Below, piece by piece: positions 47,931-60,264 of a stretch of 64,000 bases of DNA. Both the position numbers and the translations under genes were made by a program. The stretch is from Polyodon spathula. Lineage: Eukaryota > Chordata > Actinopteri > Acipenseriformes > Polyodontidae. The notes beneath the pieces were generated by a model. It made no database searches, was not told where the DNA came from, and was given only the letters and a program-made list of their open reading frames with translations. Within the stretch, counting starts at the first letter, position 1, and each line of letters starts with the position of its first letter. The stretch lies in contig NC_054537.1 in the NCBI RefSeq assembly GCF_017654505.1, positions 76,890,118 to 76,954,117 on the forward strand, read 5' to 3'.

Positions 47931-48189
47931 AAGAAAAATATGCCATTGCACAACTTGACTTTTTTTGTTTATGCATCACACAAGGAATGCACGTAAAAAT
48001 TAAAAGGTAAGCAGTGCAGTTTCACTTTACGTTGCCTCTGTCTGTTCTGCTGCTGAGTGCTGTGTCTGTTGATCGCTCATTTTTCGGTCAGTGTAAGCCA
48101 CGTCCACCTTTCACAATAAGCTACTGACCAAAAGATACACCTGGACTGGTGGTGCTTTTCATTTAGTGCCCTTTAATAAATGAGGCCCA

Positions 48190-48829
48190 GTGTATACTTG
48201 ATCTAGTTTTATCACAAACAACCTTAACTGGATTGCGTGAGAAAGCTGATAGGTGCAAGTATCTGGATATTTTGTATTGTAGCAGTTAGCATTTAGCGAG
48301 GCTGCATAACTACTGTATCAAACTTTGTTGGAAAACTAGGGGATCGCAACAAATACTTCAGTTGTTTAAAGGCCATTCTATGTATGTTCCTCTACAGATC
48401 TTACTCTCTATTCATGAAGATTAGGATAAATAATGAAATTAATCATTTTCATTTTATTGTGCTTGCTATATGTAATCGTTTTCTTGTTAATGAAGCCACA
48501 TTTTGTAAATATCTGTCCAAACAAAGTCATATCAAAATATATTTATCTACAAAATGGGCCAAGTTCTACAAGATTTAGGCTTACTCTGTTGTCAGTAGTT
48601 CATGCTGCAATAAAAAGAGGATTATATGGCTGATCTTTTTATTCTATCTTGGCTGCTTTTGTGCATCTAATATTTTTTGGTCAGACACGTTACAAAATGT
48701 ACATCCAATTTAACAGTTGGGATTTCCATTACATGAGAGTAGATGTTAAAACTTCATGCTGATTTAAACTTAGCTTTCACCAAGATAAACACCAACTAAG
48801 ACGTAGCTTTACAGTAAACTAATGTGATC
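48190..48829. other. intergenic, no gene seen
   Basis: AT-rich, with two overlapping short frames at 48384-48633 that I do not consider genes. Confidence 0.4.
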
Positions 48830-49640
48830 CATCTGTGTTTCCATCCATTTGTGTTTTCTTTCACCTGATGATGTAGATATCCTTCTTCCTGGTGTTGATG
48901 GCTGAAGTGTAATGCTGGCTCCAAGGATCATCTTATTTTGCCTCCCCAGCGCATCAGCACACACAACAGCTGTGATGCTGGCTCCAGGGATCAACCACAG
49001 TGCAGTATCCCCAGTACATCAGCATGAAAACCTTCTGGATTGAGCGAAATAGGGTACATCTCTCGGGTCTTCATCCTCTGTGTTTCGTTGACTAGCTCAC
49101 AACACTTCAAGAGGGCTCGACGGCAACTCTGGCGTCGCAGCATCACCCTCCTCCGTCCTCCACTCAAAGCAGCCCAGCTTTCTTACCCGTACATCAGCGT
49201 TTCTTTCTTTCTATTGTGCTTGAGATCCCCAACCAGAATCTTTCCATCTCAACCGCAGCCAGTTCCTCGCTGATGTTTCAGATAAGTTATCACAGTGCGA
49301 CGCAATTCGTGGCCACTGAATCTCATCCAAGTACTAACCAAGCCCAACATTGCTTTGCTTAAGCATTGCATGGTAAGTTTGATTTGAAGAGCTTTTTGCT
49401 GTCAAAGATGGTACCCATGGGTCACTACAAGGAAGTAGCTCTTCTTGACCCCCAGCATATTGGTCATGTTACGGTTGTCTTCCAATGCTAAGGCCAAACA
49501 TTGCAGCACCTGGTCAAATCTTCACAATAGCCCTTTAGCCCTTGGTGACGAGCCATTCTAATTTCGGTGCTTAAGCACCAATGACGTGGTCTCTTCTGAG
49601 ATGTCAAAAATCATTGTTTCTGAGGCTTGTCATTGAATAA
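48830..49640 (-). repeat. complex interspersed repeat with 5S-like block
   Basis: A GC-richer unit of about 800 bp. It contains two near copies of ATGCTGGCTCC followed by ARGGATCA (about 48913 and 48977). The whole looks like a repeat I recall from sturgeon sequence. A 5S rRNA-like block lies at 49321-49361 on the minus strand. It could be a 5S-headed (SINE3-type) element in reverse or a chimera. The limits are approximate. Confidence 0.45.
49321..49361 (-). pseudogene. 5S rRNA-like fragment
   Basis: TCTCATCCAAGTACTAACCA, then AGCCCAACATTGCTTTGCTT, corresponds to the reverse complement of the central 5S rRNA region (in 5S: AAGCAGGGTCGGGCCTGGTT, then AGTACTTGGATGGGAGA), with a few changes. 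Only about 41 bp are clear. The 5S internal promoter would overlap this part, but the copy is too short and diverged to be a 5S gene. Confidence 0.55.
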
Positions 49641-49967
49641 GGCCAGGTACTAGGGGAAAAAAAATAGTATTCTTACATGTAAATTTGCATCATACATGTC
49701 AACAAAGTGCATCATACATGTCAACAAAGTTCTTTTTGAAGGTAATTGAATCTGAAATTATAATTCAATTCACATTTAGATTCAATATCTAAAATAAGAA
49801 CTTGAGAAGTATTTCATTTTTTTTTCTTTTTCTTCAGACACTTGAAAAGGACGAGAAGAGGCTTGTGTTGTTGACGGTATGCACACATCTTTATTTGTTC
49901 ATTTGTTTTTTATTTATTTATTTGCTTGGTAAAAGTGGTTGCCACATTAATTGCATTTTTACGTTTA

Positions 49968-50370
49968 CTGCTTTATCACCATATTGTTCATTTTTCTATA
50001 TTTTTTTTCTGCTGATGTTGACGTCTATAACTTTTGTATATAAATATAATTTTCTCCATGATGCCACTGCTTTATCACCATATTGTTTGTTTTTTATAGA
50101 CTTTATTTTTTATTAATTTTTTCTGCTGCTGTTGTCTACTATAACTTTGTTATATAAATATAATTTTTTCCTTGACACCAAATTATTGAAAATCTGATAA
50201 TATACAGTACATGTATTTGTCAAATTTAATTAATGCTTTATTTAATTTATTATTTTTTTGCTTTTTTTGACTTGCTATACGTGGTTGAATTCTATAATTC
50301 TTGTACATAAATATTATTTTCTCCATGATACCAAATTATTGAGAGTCTGGTAATATACAGTACATATGTT
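49968..50370. repeat. decayed tandem repeat, about three units of 100-150 bp
   Basis: CTGCTTTATCACCATATTGTT occurs at about 49968 and 50067. TATAAATATAATTTT with TCC occurs at about 50038 and 50152, and a related form at about 50308. TAATATACAGTACAT occurs at about 50197 and 50351. Units are diverged and of unequal length. Confidence 0.75.
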
Positions 50371-50429
50371 TGTATGTCAAAAATTAAATACATGTCCTCA
50401 TTTCATTTTTTTAAGGTAAATAGTTTTTG

Positions 50430-50545
50430 TAATTTCTTAATCCTGTTTTTAGTTTTTGTTATATTATTGTAATTTGTATTTTTTGTAATTTTGTAATCCT
50501 GTTTTTACTTTTTGTTATGATATTGTAATTTGTATTTTTTCTATA
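50430..50545. repeat. two-copy tandem repeat of about 55 bp
   Basis: TAATCCTGTTTTTA, TTTTTGTTAT and ATTGTAATTTGTATTTTTT recur in the same order in two adjacent units. Confidence 0.8.
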
Positions 50546-50549
50546 AAGT

Positions 50550-50611
50550 GCTTTGGCAATGCCATGAAAGGCGCTATATAAAAAATAAATTGGCTGATTG
50601 ATTGATTGTTG
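50550..50611 (+). mobile_element. LINE/SINE 3' tail of L2-type
   Basis: AAGTGCTTTGGCAATG, then AAGGCGCTATATAAAAAATA, then TGATTGATTGATTG, is the conserved 3' tail of fish L2-like LINEs and SINEs mobilised by them, ending in TGAT repeats. Confidence 0.65.
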
Positions 50612-50702
50612 AATTGTTTTGTGTGTGGGTGTGGAGTTTGTAGATTTAAAGATGGCTGGAAGAAGTTACAAGAAACTGATGGAGACCCTTTTCACTATAT
50701 AT

Positions 50703-51137
50703 TTGAGCATTTTGTTGGCTTTTTTATAGCTTCCCCACATTGTCTAGATGAAGACATTTCTGAGCCAACATGAACTCCTAGATCTTTTTCATAGGTTCCT
50801 TTGTCAATTTCAGTATCTCCCATGTGGTATTTATATGAACATTTTTATTGCCTGCGTGCAGTACCTTACACTTTTTTATATTAAATGCCATTTGCCATGT
50901 GTCTGCCCAGTTTTGAATGCTGACTAGATCATTTTAAATGACCTTTGCTGCTGCAGTGGTGTTTGTCACTCCTCCTATTTTTGTGTTGTCTTCAAATTTA
51001 ACAAGTTTGTTTACTATACCAGAATCTAAGTCATTAATGTTAATTAGGAAGAACAGAGGGCCTAGTATTGATCCCTGTGGTGTTCCACTGGTTACCTCGT
51101 TCCATTTTGAGGCTTCTCCTCTAATCAGTACATGGGA
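50703..51137 (-). mobile_element. CR1-like LINE, internal RT fragment
   Basis: This aligns with 9860-10290 of the larger antisense copy: both contain TTATAGCTTCCCCACATTGTC, the CTGCGTGCAGTAC block and CCATTTGCCATGTGTCTGCC. It covers RT motifs B to the post-catalytic region on the minus strand and has no 3' tail. The catalytic box is altered here as well. Confidence 0.85.
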
Positions 51138-51206
51138 TATCAGGTGAGAGAAATCCTTTGTTTGGGGGTGGTTTGGAAGTTTTATGTGTTGCGAGACTTG
51201 TTTTGT

Positions 51207-51390
51207 TTAACTCTTAGTGGCCCATTTATTCGGCACCTGTCAGGTGCATCAGGTTACTTTACAGGTTAGGTTGTTTTACACACGCTGTTTAAAAGTATTT
51301 TTTTCACAGTAAAACAAGTTTAAAAGGCAATGCATATCAAAAGCACACTCAGTACTGCATCTCCAGCCAAGCCATACCCCTTGCTTTGAT
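51207..51390. mobile_element. piggyBac-type element, left-end fragment
   Basis: TTAA (51207-51210) is followed by CTCTTAGTGGCCCATTTATT, then CTGTCAGGTGCATCAGGT, matching 16119 onward. Similarity ends near 51385, and no right end is found before the LTR at 51491. Confidence 0.7.
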
Positions 51391-51490
51391 CTTCTGAAGC
51401 ACTCGTTACCTTGTTACTCTGCAGGAGATAAAACAGGTTTATCATTGCAGGTTTATTATTGCACATAATCCATGTATTGCTCTCACTTCC

Positions 51491-52258
51491 TGTGACAGAA
51501 ATATAATGAGTTCTGGTGTTAAATCTTCCTCCCGACCTGTGAGAGTGTGTGACGGAAAGATGAGTTCTGGTGATGAATCTTCCTCCCAACCTGTGAGGGC
51601 GCTAAAGAACGGGAGGAGAAGTATCTGGAAGGGCTGGCCTGACAGTTCGTTTCCGGGTCAGGGAAGTGGGTCAGCCTGGAGGGAAGCGCGACTCTGTTGT
51701 AAGACCGTATTGATTTGAAAGGTAAACGAAGGCAGCTGCAAGTAATAAGGCAGCTGCAACCATTTACCTCGATATCATGCGGGATTACATATAGGGGCCA
51801 GGGTAACGCTGATCTTCTCCTTCGTTTGGGTTAAACGAGTGGAGAGAGAGAAGGACTGAGAGAGGAGCTCTCAGAGTGGATTGTGTTCGTGTTTTGTATT
51901 GTTGTGTCTGTCCGTGTAACTGTCTGTTTTTGTATTCAGCACTAGACAGTTAACGCACATCTCCGGAGCTGTCGAAAGGAGAGCACTATCCGGAGCACCA
52001 CTGCACTGAGCACCTGCACGTTTTCGATCACCCAGGACTGGTGACCGTACCGTTGTTTTTGTTCAGGACTGTGCCTTGTTTTCATTATCCCCGTGCTTTA
52101 CACATTGTTGTGTATTGCCGGGGATTTATTATTTTTGACGGTCGTCAGACCTGGAAAAGAGCAATAAAGCACTTATTCACTGAATCACTGTTGTCTGTTC
52201 ATCACTCCTGCACCGCATCACCGCGACATCTGTTCCCCTTACCAACCACTTTGCCACA
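51491..52258 (+). mobile_element. solo-type LTR (about 768 bp)
   Basis: It begins TGTGACAGAAATATAATGAG and ends ACCACTTTGCCACA, giving TG...CA termini. GCAATAAAGCAC near 52161 supplies a polyadenylation signal near the 3' side, as expected for an LTR. The first 57 bp (51491-51547) are directly duplicated at 51548-51603. No pol gene is adjacent. Confidence 0.7.
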
Positions 52259-52855
52259 GGGTGCTAAAGAACACGAGGAGAAGTATCTGGAAGGGCTGGC
52301 CTGACAGTTCGTTTCCGGGACCGGGAAGTGGGTCAGCCTGGAAAGAAACGAGACTCTGTTGTAAGACCGTATTGACCTGAAAGGTAAACGAAGGGCAGCT
52401 GAAAGTAATAAGGCAGCTGCAACTGTTTACCTAGATGTCATGCGGGATTACATATAGGGGCCAGAGTAACGCTGATCTTTTCCTTCGTTTGGGTTTACGT
52501 TAGGAGAGAAGGACTGAGAGAGGAGTCTTTGTCGCACTAATAGACAGTTAACGCTCACCTCCGGAGCTGTCGATAGGAAAGCACTATCAGGAGCACCACT
52601 GCACTGAGCACCTGCACGTTTTCAATCACCCAGAACTGGTGACCGTGCTGTTGTTTTTGTTCGGGACTGTGCCTTGTTTTCATTATCCCCGTGCTTTACA
52701 CATTGTTGTGTATTGCCGGGGATTTATTATTTGATGGTCGCCAGACCTGGAAAAAGAGCAATAAAGCACTTATTCACTGAATCACTGTTGTCTGCTCATC
52801 ACTCCTGCACCGCATCACCGCTACACCTGTTCCCCTTACCAGCCACTTTGCCACA
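52259..52855 (+). mobile_element. second LTR copy, directly abutting the first
   Basis: It starts GGGTGCTAAAGAACACGAGG immediately after the CA end of the first LTR and corresponds to 51597 onward of that copy, so about 106 bp of its 5' end are missing. It ends in the same ACTTTGCCACA at 52855 and has the same AATAAA. It is shorter inside by roughly 65 bp. Confidence 0.75.
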
Positions 52856-53199
52856 GTCCCAGAAACTGTCCTGATTATTGGAGAGGCTGCCCCTTTTGTA
52901 CACCTTGGTTCTTCCCCTTACCCAATTACCTGGTAACCAGGTGTTCCTCAGAGGTAGATTTCACACCATGAATCATTCTATTTCTGTCACACACTGCCAA
53001 CAATTTAAAAACCTTTTTGGGAATACTTGTCTGTCATACATTACATTTCTTAAAAATGGTTTGGAGGGTGCCATAGGCACTTTAAAATGCAGTAAAGAGT
53101 TTGTTTGTGTTGAGTGACATCCAGCAAGCAAGTAAACCAGCCAATGTTACCAAGTCTCATGAGAAAAAAAGCGGCACAGCCTTTCAGAACACCCTGAAT

Positions 53200-53426
53200 T
53201 GAACGGATAACTTGCTTAATTAGACATTTTACTTGTTTTCAGCTCTTAAACAGTTGCAACTTTAAAGTTACCTATAACATTTTCGAAATCTGCAACTGTT
53301 TAAGAGCTGAAAACCAATAAAACTATTTTAATTAAGCAAATTATCAGTTCAATGAAGGGTCTAGTTACGTAATTGAGAGCTGAGTTGGAATGAAAACCAG
53401 CAACCGGGTTTGAGAACCCCTGGTCT
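53200..53426. mobile_element. hAT-type foldback element
   Basis: CTTGCTTAATTAG ... TTTTCAGCTCTTAAACAGTT at about 53211-53258 is mirrored by AACTGTTTAAGAGCTGAAAA ... TTAATTAAGCAAATTATC at 53295-53345. The right part continues to a GTTTGAGAACCCCTGG end, whose reverse (CCAGGGGTTCTCAAAC) is hAT-like. The fragment at 3905-4019 is a second copy of the right part. Confidence 0.65.
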
Positions 53427-54657
53427 ATGAGGTGTTTCTTACTGATGTATTTTCCATTCATCCACTGGGGACAGCTTAATGGCAACACTGTGATGTCTGC
53501 TGTATGTAGAGAGAGACAATAGATTGCTTTCAACTATGAGCTTTAAAATTTCACCATGATGTGATGACTGAAACGATGAAAGATGTATAACGTGAATATA
53601 AACAAGAAGAAAAGATTAGTTAAGATAACTCGTTTAGTAGAATAACTCCCATTAATATATTTGTTCAGGTTGAAGAAGATATGTTTACTGTCAGCAATAC
53701 CAATAAGTTTAACTGATAATTTCAATTATTTTTCAGCTTTAACCAGACAGTAAAAACAATTCTGAAAAGCATAATATCTTAATCTCAGTACACTGTTGTA
53801 TGAATGGGTTCAGTTTAAATGTAGAAACAAAAAACAGTGGACAAAAAGCAACCTTTTTTTATAACAATTATTTTTCTTCATACTTCTAAAAAATTATCTA
53901 CTTGACTCCAGGTTTTGTTTTGTTTTTTAAGTTTAGACCCTCAGAAATAAAAAGCAAGAGGCCTGCTCTGCCCATTGAAAAGCAATAAAAAGTCTTAATT
54001 TGCAAATAAGTTTTGTTTGATTTCAACTTTGTTTTAAATCACAGCTATACATAGTTTTCACGCTATGTGTCAATAAAATAAATAAAATGACAGACTTCTG
54101 TAGTAAATGGAACACTTTTGGGGCCTTTTCCAGTGTTTACCAATTTTTTCACAAATGTTTATTAGAGCTCTTTATAACTTCATAAATTCTTCTTTTAAAC
54201 ACTATTTTTGTGCTTGTTTTGAATAGCAAGCATTTGTAAAGACATTTTAAACTAGAAATTAAGCTTTTGTTAACAAAAACAAAGCATACCCGGTAGCATA
54301 ATCCAAAGGTGAAATGTTGTTCATGGTTTAAAAATTAAATATTTCACTGTTTATGCACCTAATTTAATTTACTTCTACTCTATATAGCTTTGTAATGTAA
54401 TTTAATATCTTAAGTTATGGACATTTTTATTGTATATCTCACAGTGTGTGCAATTCTGAGTTCTGGTTTCTAAATATAATCACAGATAACAGTATCCCAT
54501 ATCATTGCAGTAGTTCTTTCTATAAATTATTGTAAATTAAAGATAATTCCCGTAAATGCATTTTTTTTAAAAAGAGGTTTATTTGTTACTTTGCTATTTT
54601 CCTGCCTCAGTAGACAGGAACATATGTATAGAAGGTTATGGGAATCTGATTATTCAG
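53427..54657. other. intergenic, no gene seen
   Basis: AT-rich sequence without recognised features. Confidence 0.4.
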
Positions 54658-54659
54658 TC

Positions 54660-56660
54660 AACATTGCTTTCTTGTACTGTAGATGAGATTCAGCCACACA
54701 GAAACTGAATTTCCTGCACATAAACATGCAGCAGTGCATTTCATTCTGGCCTTCGCACAAACACAGCTAGTAAGGCACTTGCTTACTAGACATAAACAGC
54801 TTTTTGGTTCATTTGCATCTTTTGTTTTTGCATCTTTCAGCATCATGACAGGGGTTAGTTTTCCATTGACGTATAGGCGAGATGCATCCTCTGTAGAGGT
54901 CAGACATCTCAGATCATCTTTTGTGGTGGCAAAAAGATGTGCTCGTAAATCGTCAAGGTTACCAGGAAAGCCTACTCAGCCATATAGCACAACAAAGAAT
55001 TTTCTGGCAGCCATTACAACTTCTTCAGTAACTTCCAGGCATTCACCAGGTTCCCCATACATGCCAAGAGCTGAAACTCTCAACTTTCTCAATGGCTATT
55101 TTCACAGCTCTTTTTTCCCTTTCTTGTATAGATAGATAACTGTGTCACAGCGACTAAGGATGTAGGTGCTAAGGAGCACTCCAGTGATCTCTAAGGCATT
55201 AATTTTACAATTCTGGTCTATAGCTGTTGAAATGATGTGAGCAGGCAAAGTTGTTTCTGCCTTCTGGACCCATATTTCCTTTAGTTCTGGGATGTGCTCA
55301 GAGTAATATATACTCAGCATTAGTACACCAGTGTCAGTTGCTAGAACAGCCCTGTAACAATGATGATGTCTAACACAGTATGCATTATGTGGAAACATCC
55401 TTGTGCCTGCTTCCTCGTGACAGTTGCATGACAGTTCTGATAAATATGTTACATCCTTATGAGATAACATCATTGTGCATCCAGGATCATTTAGGACACC
55501 TCCAATGATAATGTGAAGACCTGGAGGAATCTCTTCATGATGGCTAGTCCATGCAACACCAATGTAGTTAAGAAGGATTGCTTTGTTCTTTGGCTTTTTA
55601 ATAAATGAACTCTAGTCAAAAATGAGGAGAGCGTCATTTGGTTCATACTCTTTGCTAAGCCCTTCACCAATCTTTGCACGTCTTTCCCGTTCTTCACTCT
55701 TAAGACATTTAGCTGGATTAACATCATAACAATCTCCAACAAAATGGATGGAATCACACATGGTAAGCTTTATGCTGATCAATTTGTTTCTGTAGTTCTT
55801 TTGTAAGTCAAAGAATGTACAGCTTCCACATTGCTAATAGTGCTGAACAAAGGCCATGCCGTCAACAACACAAACACTCCATTCAGATAATTTGGGTATT
55901 GGTAAATTTGGATATTCCTAATCTTTCCATAATTCCTTTTGGTACATCTTAAGACCAACCACTCAGACCAATCAGCTTTGTTGCTTTGTGGCTTTTTCAG
56001 CAGATGGTTGCTTTTTTTTTTTTTACTTTTGTTGCAAATGTTGGGAGTTTTGCTGCTTCCAACTTTTGGCTCCCATTTTCTTGTGCTTTAGCCAGTGTAG
56101 CAAGACCCTTTTCACCAGCACTTACCAGGACATCAGAGTCTGCTATTTGACCTGTAGAGATGTTCAGCAAGTCTGTACCACTGTAAATGAATGGGTTGAT
56201 CATTTTCTCACAAATCACAGTCTTTATTTGCTTGATGGTATCACATTCTTTCTCTGCTGGGTATAGTTAATGCTTATGATGTTTTTTGCTAGATTGGTCA
56301 ATGTCTGCCATCTTCTTGATTTGTCCTGTGATGGCAGTCATCATTAGAACAACTCTTAAGTATTTCTCCATAGCAGTATGGTTTGGACTAATTCCATTAA
56401 ACATCCGGGTCTTGGCATCACAGTTGTAGGTCTGTTCAAGTGCCATGTCGCTTCATACGCAATTGAACTTTCCAGGTGTTCAGTGCACAGTGAAGTGTCC
56501 CTTTTGAGTGGAGTAAACATCTACTGCAACATCTGATAATCTTTTCATAGCTTCAAAATAGTGTGGGAGACAGGAGATATATTTGCGATTTCCCGCAGCC
56601 ATTAGGTATGGAAGCATTTTTTCAGTTTCACAGAGATGTTCTTCCCACAACCAGTATGCT
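54660..56660 (-). pseudogene. large transposon-associated ORF remnant with cysteine-rich C-terminal tail
   Basis: Reading the minus strand from 56660, pieces in several frames form one protein in order: YLMAAGNRKYISCLPHYFEA, then SDMALEQTYNC, then MINPFIYSGTDLLNISTGQI (about 56205-56145), then CHEEAGTRMFPHNAYCVRHH (about 55418-55360), VLATDTGVLMLSIYY, and ITGVLLSTYILSRCDTV. It ends with a cysteine-rich tail, CLCLVSKCLTSCVCAKARMK followed by CTAACLC (about 54800-54720), resembling CXC-type motifs. I know this architecture as an uncharacterised repeated protein family of fish and cnidarians, taken here as transposon-derived. The function is unknown, and many frameshifts and stops make it a relic. 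Confidence 0.5.
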
Positions 56661-58930
56661 CAGCATGTATATAAAAAAAATTACTCACTCAAATAATGTA
56701 TGAGAAGCACAAATATGAAGCCCATTGATAAACAAATAAATGCAATTTTCAACAAAATACTATACTTGTTATATCTACATTCAATATTTCTACATCATTA
56801 ACATATTTGGTGAAAACAATTATGCAATTGCATTAGTTACATTCTGCTCAGAATCCCATTTTATAACAATCAAGCAGTTAAATGGAAAGAGCTTCCTGTA
56901 ATAGCTATGAGTTATCAGGTGTTGTCAACATCTCATCCTTCTCCAAAAACTGTATGCCACTGCGATATTAAGAAAAGCTTTTTTAGAATGCTATGTAATG
57001 CATTCACTATTCCTTATAAAAGACGTTCAAGTATTAACAAATGTTGAACAGAAAAATGATAACAGCAGTTTTTAAAACAAACAAACAAACAAATAAATAA
57101 ATAAATAAATAATTCTTAATAAATATTAACAGGTACAGTTGTTTAGGTATGACAGTCAGGTGCATACACATATAGAAATGTAGACTACCATCAAAGTAAT
57201 GAAACTTTTCTCTAGCTGTTCACAAGAAAACCTGAAACACTTTCTTTGTAAATAGACCCTTTGTGAGCTTGTACTTATTGAAATTGGATTGTTCTGTAGG
57301 CTTCAGCAAGCTGTAGTAAGCTTAATTTGGTGCTCACTTAGACAACCACCTTAAAACATATTTTCAGGCATGTACCTATTTTGATGTGTGACATCACTGT
57401 GGTATTTATCAGCCTTTTGCTCCAGGCTGGAACTTGCATAATGTAAAATAATATGCCAATAGACTGAATGAACATACTTTAGGTGGTTGCGCAATCTTAT
57501 GTTGATGATACCAGTTTCAGGAATGAAAAGAGGGACAGGTATTAGATATGCTGTACTTACCCAATGCACAATGTATGCACTAGACAAAAACAAACTGACA
57601 AAAAAAAAATGATAACATTATCTTGTTTTCTTTTTGTTTTACACTGAAGGTAAAGGTGCAATTGGCCAGAAAATCACCTGCAATCTGCACAGTGTACAGT
57701 AACTGTCAATTACCTGTAAAACAACTGCAGTCAAAAAATAGCAAATTACAGGTATGTTTTTCCATATGTTACTGGGTGACAACGATGTTGGTTTTACAGA
57801 TCATGTAAATAGAGGAAATGTCCTTAAGAGCAACATTTTTAGAGAAGAGCAAGATGAGTAATGAATCACAGCAGGTACTTTAAGGACAAGTCAGACCTGA
57901 GACAAGTTCCAGCAGAAACCCATTTGTCTTGGTTTAGGGTTGCAAAATGTTAAGATGATGAATGAGGCAACGATAGAAAATTGTATCTTGTTTTCATATA
58001 TAGAATACATTTCATTATTTTCTTGTAAGGACATGCCTAATCATAACATATTCAGCTAATAAGTTGCTTAATGTTTGGTTTATGTGAAAACGTTATGTTC
58101 TGCAATTCTATACAATTTGGAATTTGTTTCACTTTAACAAAACCCTAGAGATAAAGTCAAATAAGAGGCAGTAATAAAATATCCTTATCGTGATCTGACT
58201 GAAAGACCATTTAAATGTTCTACTGCTAGATGTCACTTGTGAGCCCATTTAAAGCACAGCACCAAACAGTAATGGTAATGGTGTCTTGATTCTCAATCTC
58301 ATCCCAGGCTCGTAATATTCACTGCAAAAATATGTCAGACTAAGTTCAATGTGCCCTCTTCTGGCAGATACTGACACTGGATAAAAGAAAAGAGGATAAG
58401 GATTTTTTTAAATTAAATTAATGTCCATTTGCAACACCATCTCCAGCCTTATGACTACCCCTTAGTCTAAAGAGAGGGGTTGTCCCAAATGCCTCACCCA
58501 ATGACCAGGGAATGCCCTGTAGAACCAGCAGGCTTGAGGCAGTTTTATAAAACTATTCTGTTCAACATATGCATTTGTCATTCATACAATTTGCATGGAT
58601 CCTGAACTAAGGATAATATTATTTACCCTAATATCTGATCACTTAAAAAATACTGTACCTTGTATTTATTTATTTTTTTATCTACACAACTTTATCAATC
58701 TACACAAGCTTTTTTAAAATTAAACAAAAATAACAAATGTTGTTAAAATTGTAATTCTTAAAACAGCACCTCAAACTTACAGGTAAATGTAGCTGTATTG
58801 TCTTTAGTGTATTGAGTTCATAAAATTATGTTACAAATGTTTCTAAAATTGTAATTCTTAGAACAACATTTTAAACTTGAGGGGTTTTTTTTTGTTGTTA
58901 TTGTTGTTGTTTTTTTTTGAGGTACACTAA
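56661..58930. other. intergenic or insertion splitting the relic ORF; no gene seen
   Basis: Contains an (AAAC)n(AAAT)n run at about 57075-57112. No coding remnant was recognised. Confidence 0.35.
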
Positions 58931-59900
58931 TTAGAATCCAAAGTGGGCACACATTTCCTGCCAGACCTGGGTCTCTATTTGCGTATGTCGTTTTGTGACA
59001 GGTTTCGGCTCTGGAATTATACCAACAATGCTCTCTTGTTTGTATCATATCACATCATCTTTCATTGGCCAAAAGAATCAATTGATACCAACAAGGTGCA
59101 GTTTTAATCTGAGCAGAATTGCTAGCATCAACATCCTGTACAATGCCAGGATAAGGATCACCATCATAGACACCAACACACCACTTTCCTACAATTCACT
59201 AATATTCCTAATAGATACAATTTCTGTTGTGCATTTCTGTTCTTGATTGTGGTGAACTGACATTGACATGAGAACAGTACATGGATTTGAACATATGCAG
59301 AAATCTGGACGTGCAGAAACAACTCCTCAGAATACTCCAAGTTATCTCCCCAGATGCCATTTTTGCCTCTTTCATCAGCTTGTATTTCTTCAGAATCTTC
59401 CCACTGATGATCTTTGAAGCAACTTGCCTTTCTGATTTTAGTTGCCAATATTTTTTGCACAACTCTGCAACAAGAACATTGTGGAAAAGAAGTATTTTCT
59501 GAACCTTATCAAACTGAGATCTAAACTGTGGGTAGCTTTTGGAGAAGCTTTTGTCTTACTGTAAAGCCTTGATGCAATTCCTTGATATTTTATTTTATAC
59601 TTCTCTACCTTTTATGCATCAGTTAGCAGCTTCCTGGTTTTGTATAGGTTTTCCACATCCTTTGCAATTTGCATTTCCCCAACCTTGCTGATGGGCAGGC
59701 AAGTCATCATGTGGTGACACTGGCGGTGTGTTCATAGAATGAAATCATGTACATCTGCATCTTGTTGGAGTCAGAGTCTTGTTTTGTTGATTTATTTTCC
59801 ATTTGCCTCTTTTGGATCTTTGTTCTCTTTTTGAGCATATTTCACAGGCTCACTTTTAATTTGTTCCCACTATTTACTTGACCACTGAGCATATGTCTTT
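58930..59900 (-). pseudogene. possible upstream part of the same relic ORF
   Basis: The minus strand contains protein-like pieces (CFKDHQWEDSEEIQADERGK near 59420-59360; KSEPVKYAQKENKDPKEANG near 59860-59800) in mixed frames. I recognise no family. The same strand, and a base composition like 54660-56660, suggest one broken element. Confidence 0.25.
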
Positions 59901-60264
59901 GGTTTCTTTTTCCAGAAGAATGAAAATATATTGTGAAAATAATGAAAATATATAGATAATAATGAAAATATATAGTGAACAGATGAAGAATGTATTTAAA
60001 AAATGTATATAATTAAATATTTATATTCACATTCTCTATGGTAGGTGTTACTGAACTGGAAGCAGTAGGGGAATTTGGTTTGCAGTAATAAAATTGAATG
60101 GAAAAATAGACTGACAGAGAGAGACTGACCTTGCATATAAGGTAGGTGGAGGGAGGCATTTTAAGATGCATTACATTGATCAGTTCATTAAGTTATAGTT
60201 TATGTCCTTTCTCCACAATAAACTTAATATACTTCACAATAATATACTGATTAATTGTATTATT

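Larger units (their letters stand above)
42404..48189 (+). mobile_element. Harbinger-type element hosting nested insertions
   Basis: The left end at 42404-42433 (TGGGTCTCATTTACAAAAGG, then GCTCTAAATG) and the right end at 48160-48189 read in reverse (TGGGCCTCATTTATTAAAGG, then GCACTAAATG) match at 26 of 30 positions. A Harbinger transposase core lies just inside the right end on the + strand. Gypsy, Tc1 and SINE sequences in between account for most of the 5.8 kb. An alternative is a 200 bp MITE ending near 42606 (CTCATTTA is also mirrored there) plus a separate right end. No TTA/TWA duplication is seen. Confidence 0.55.
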
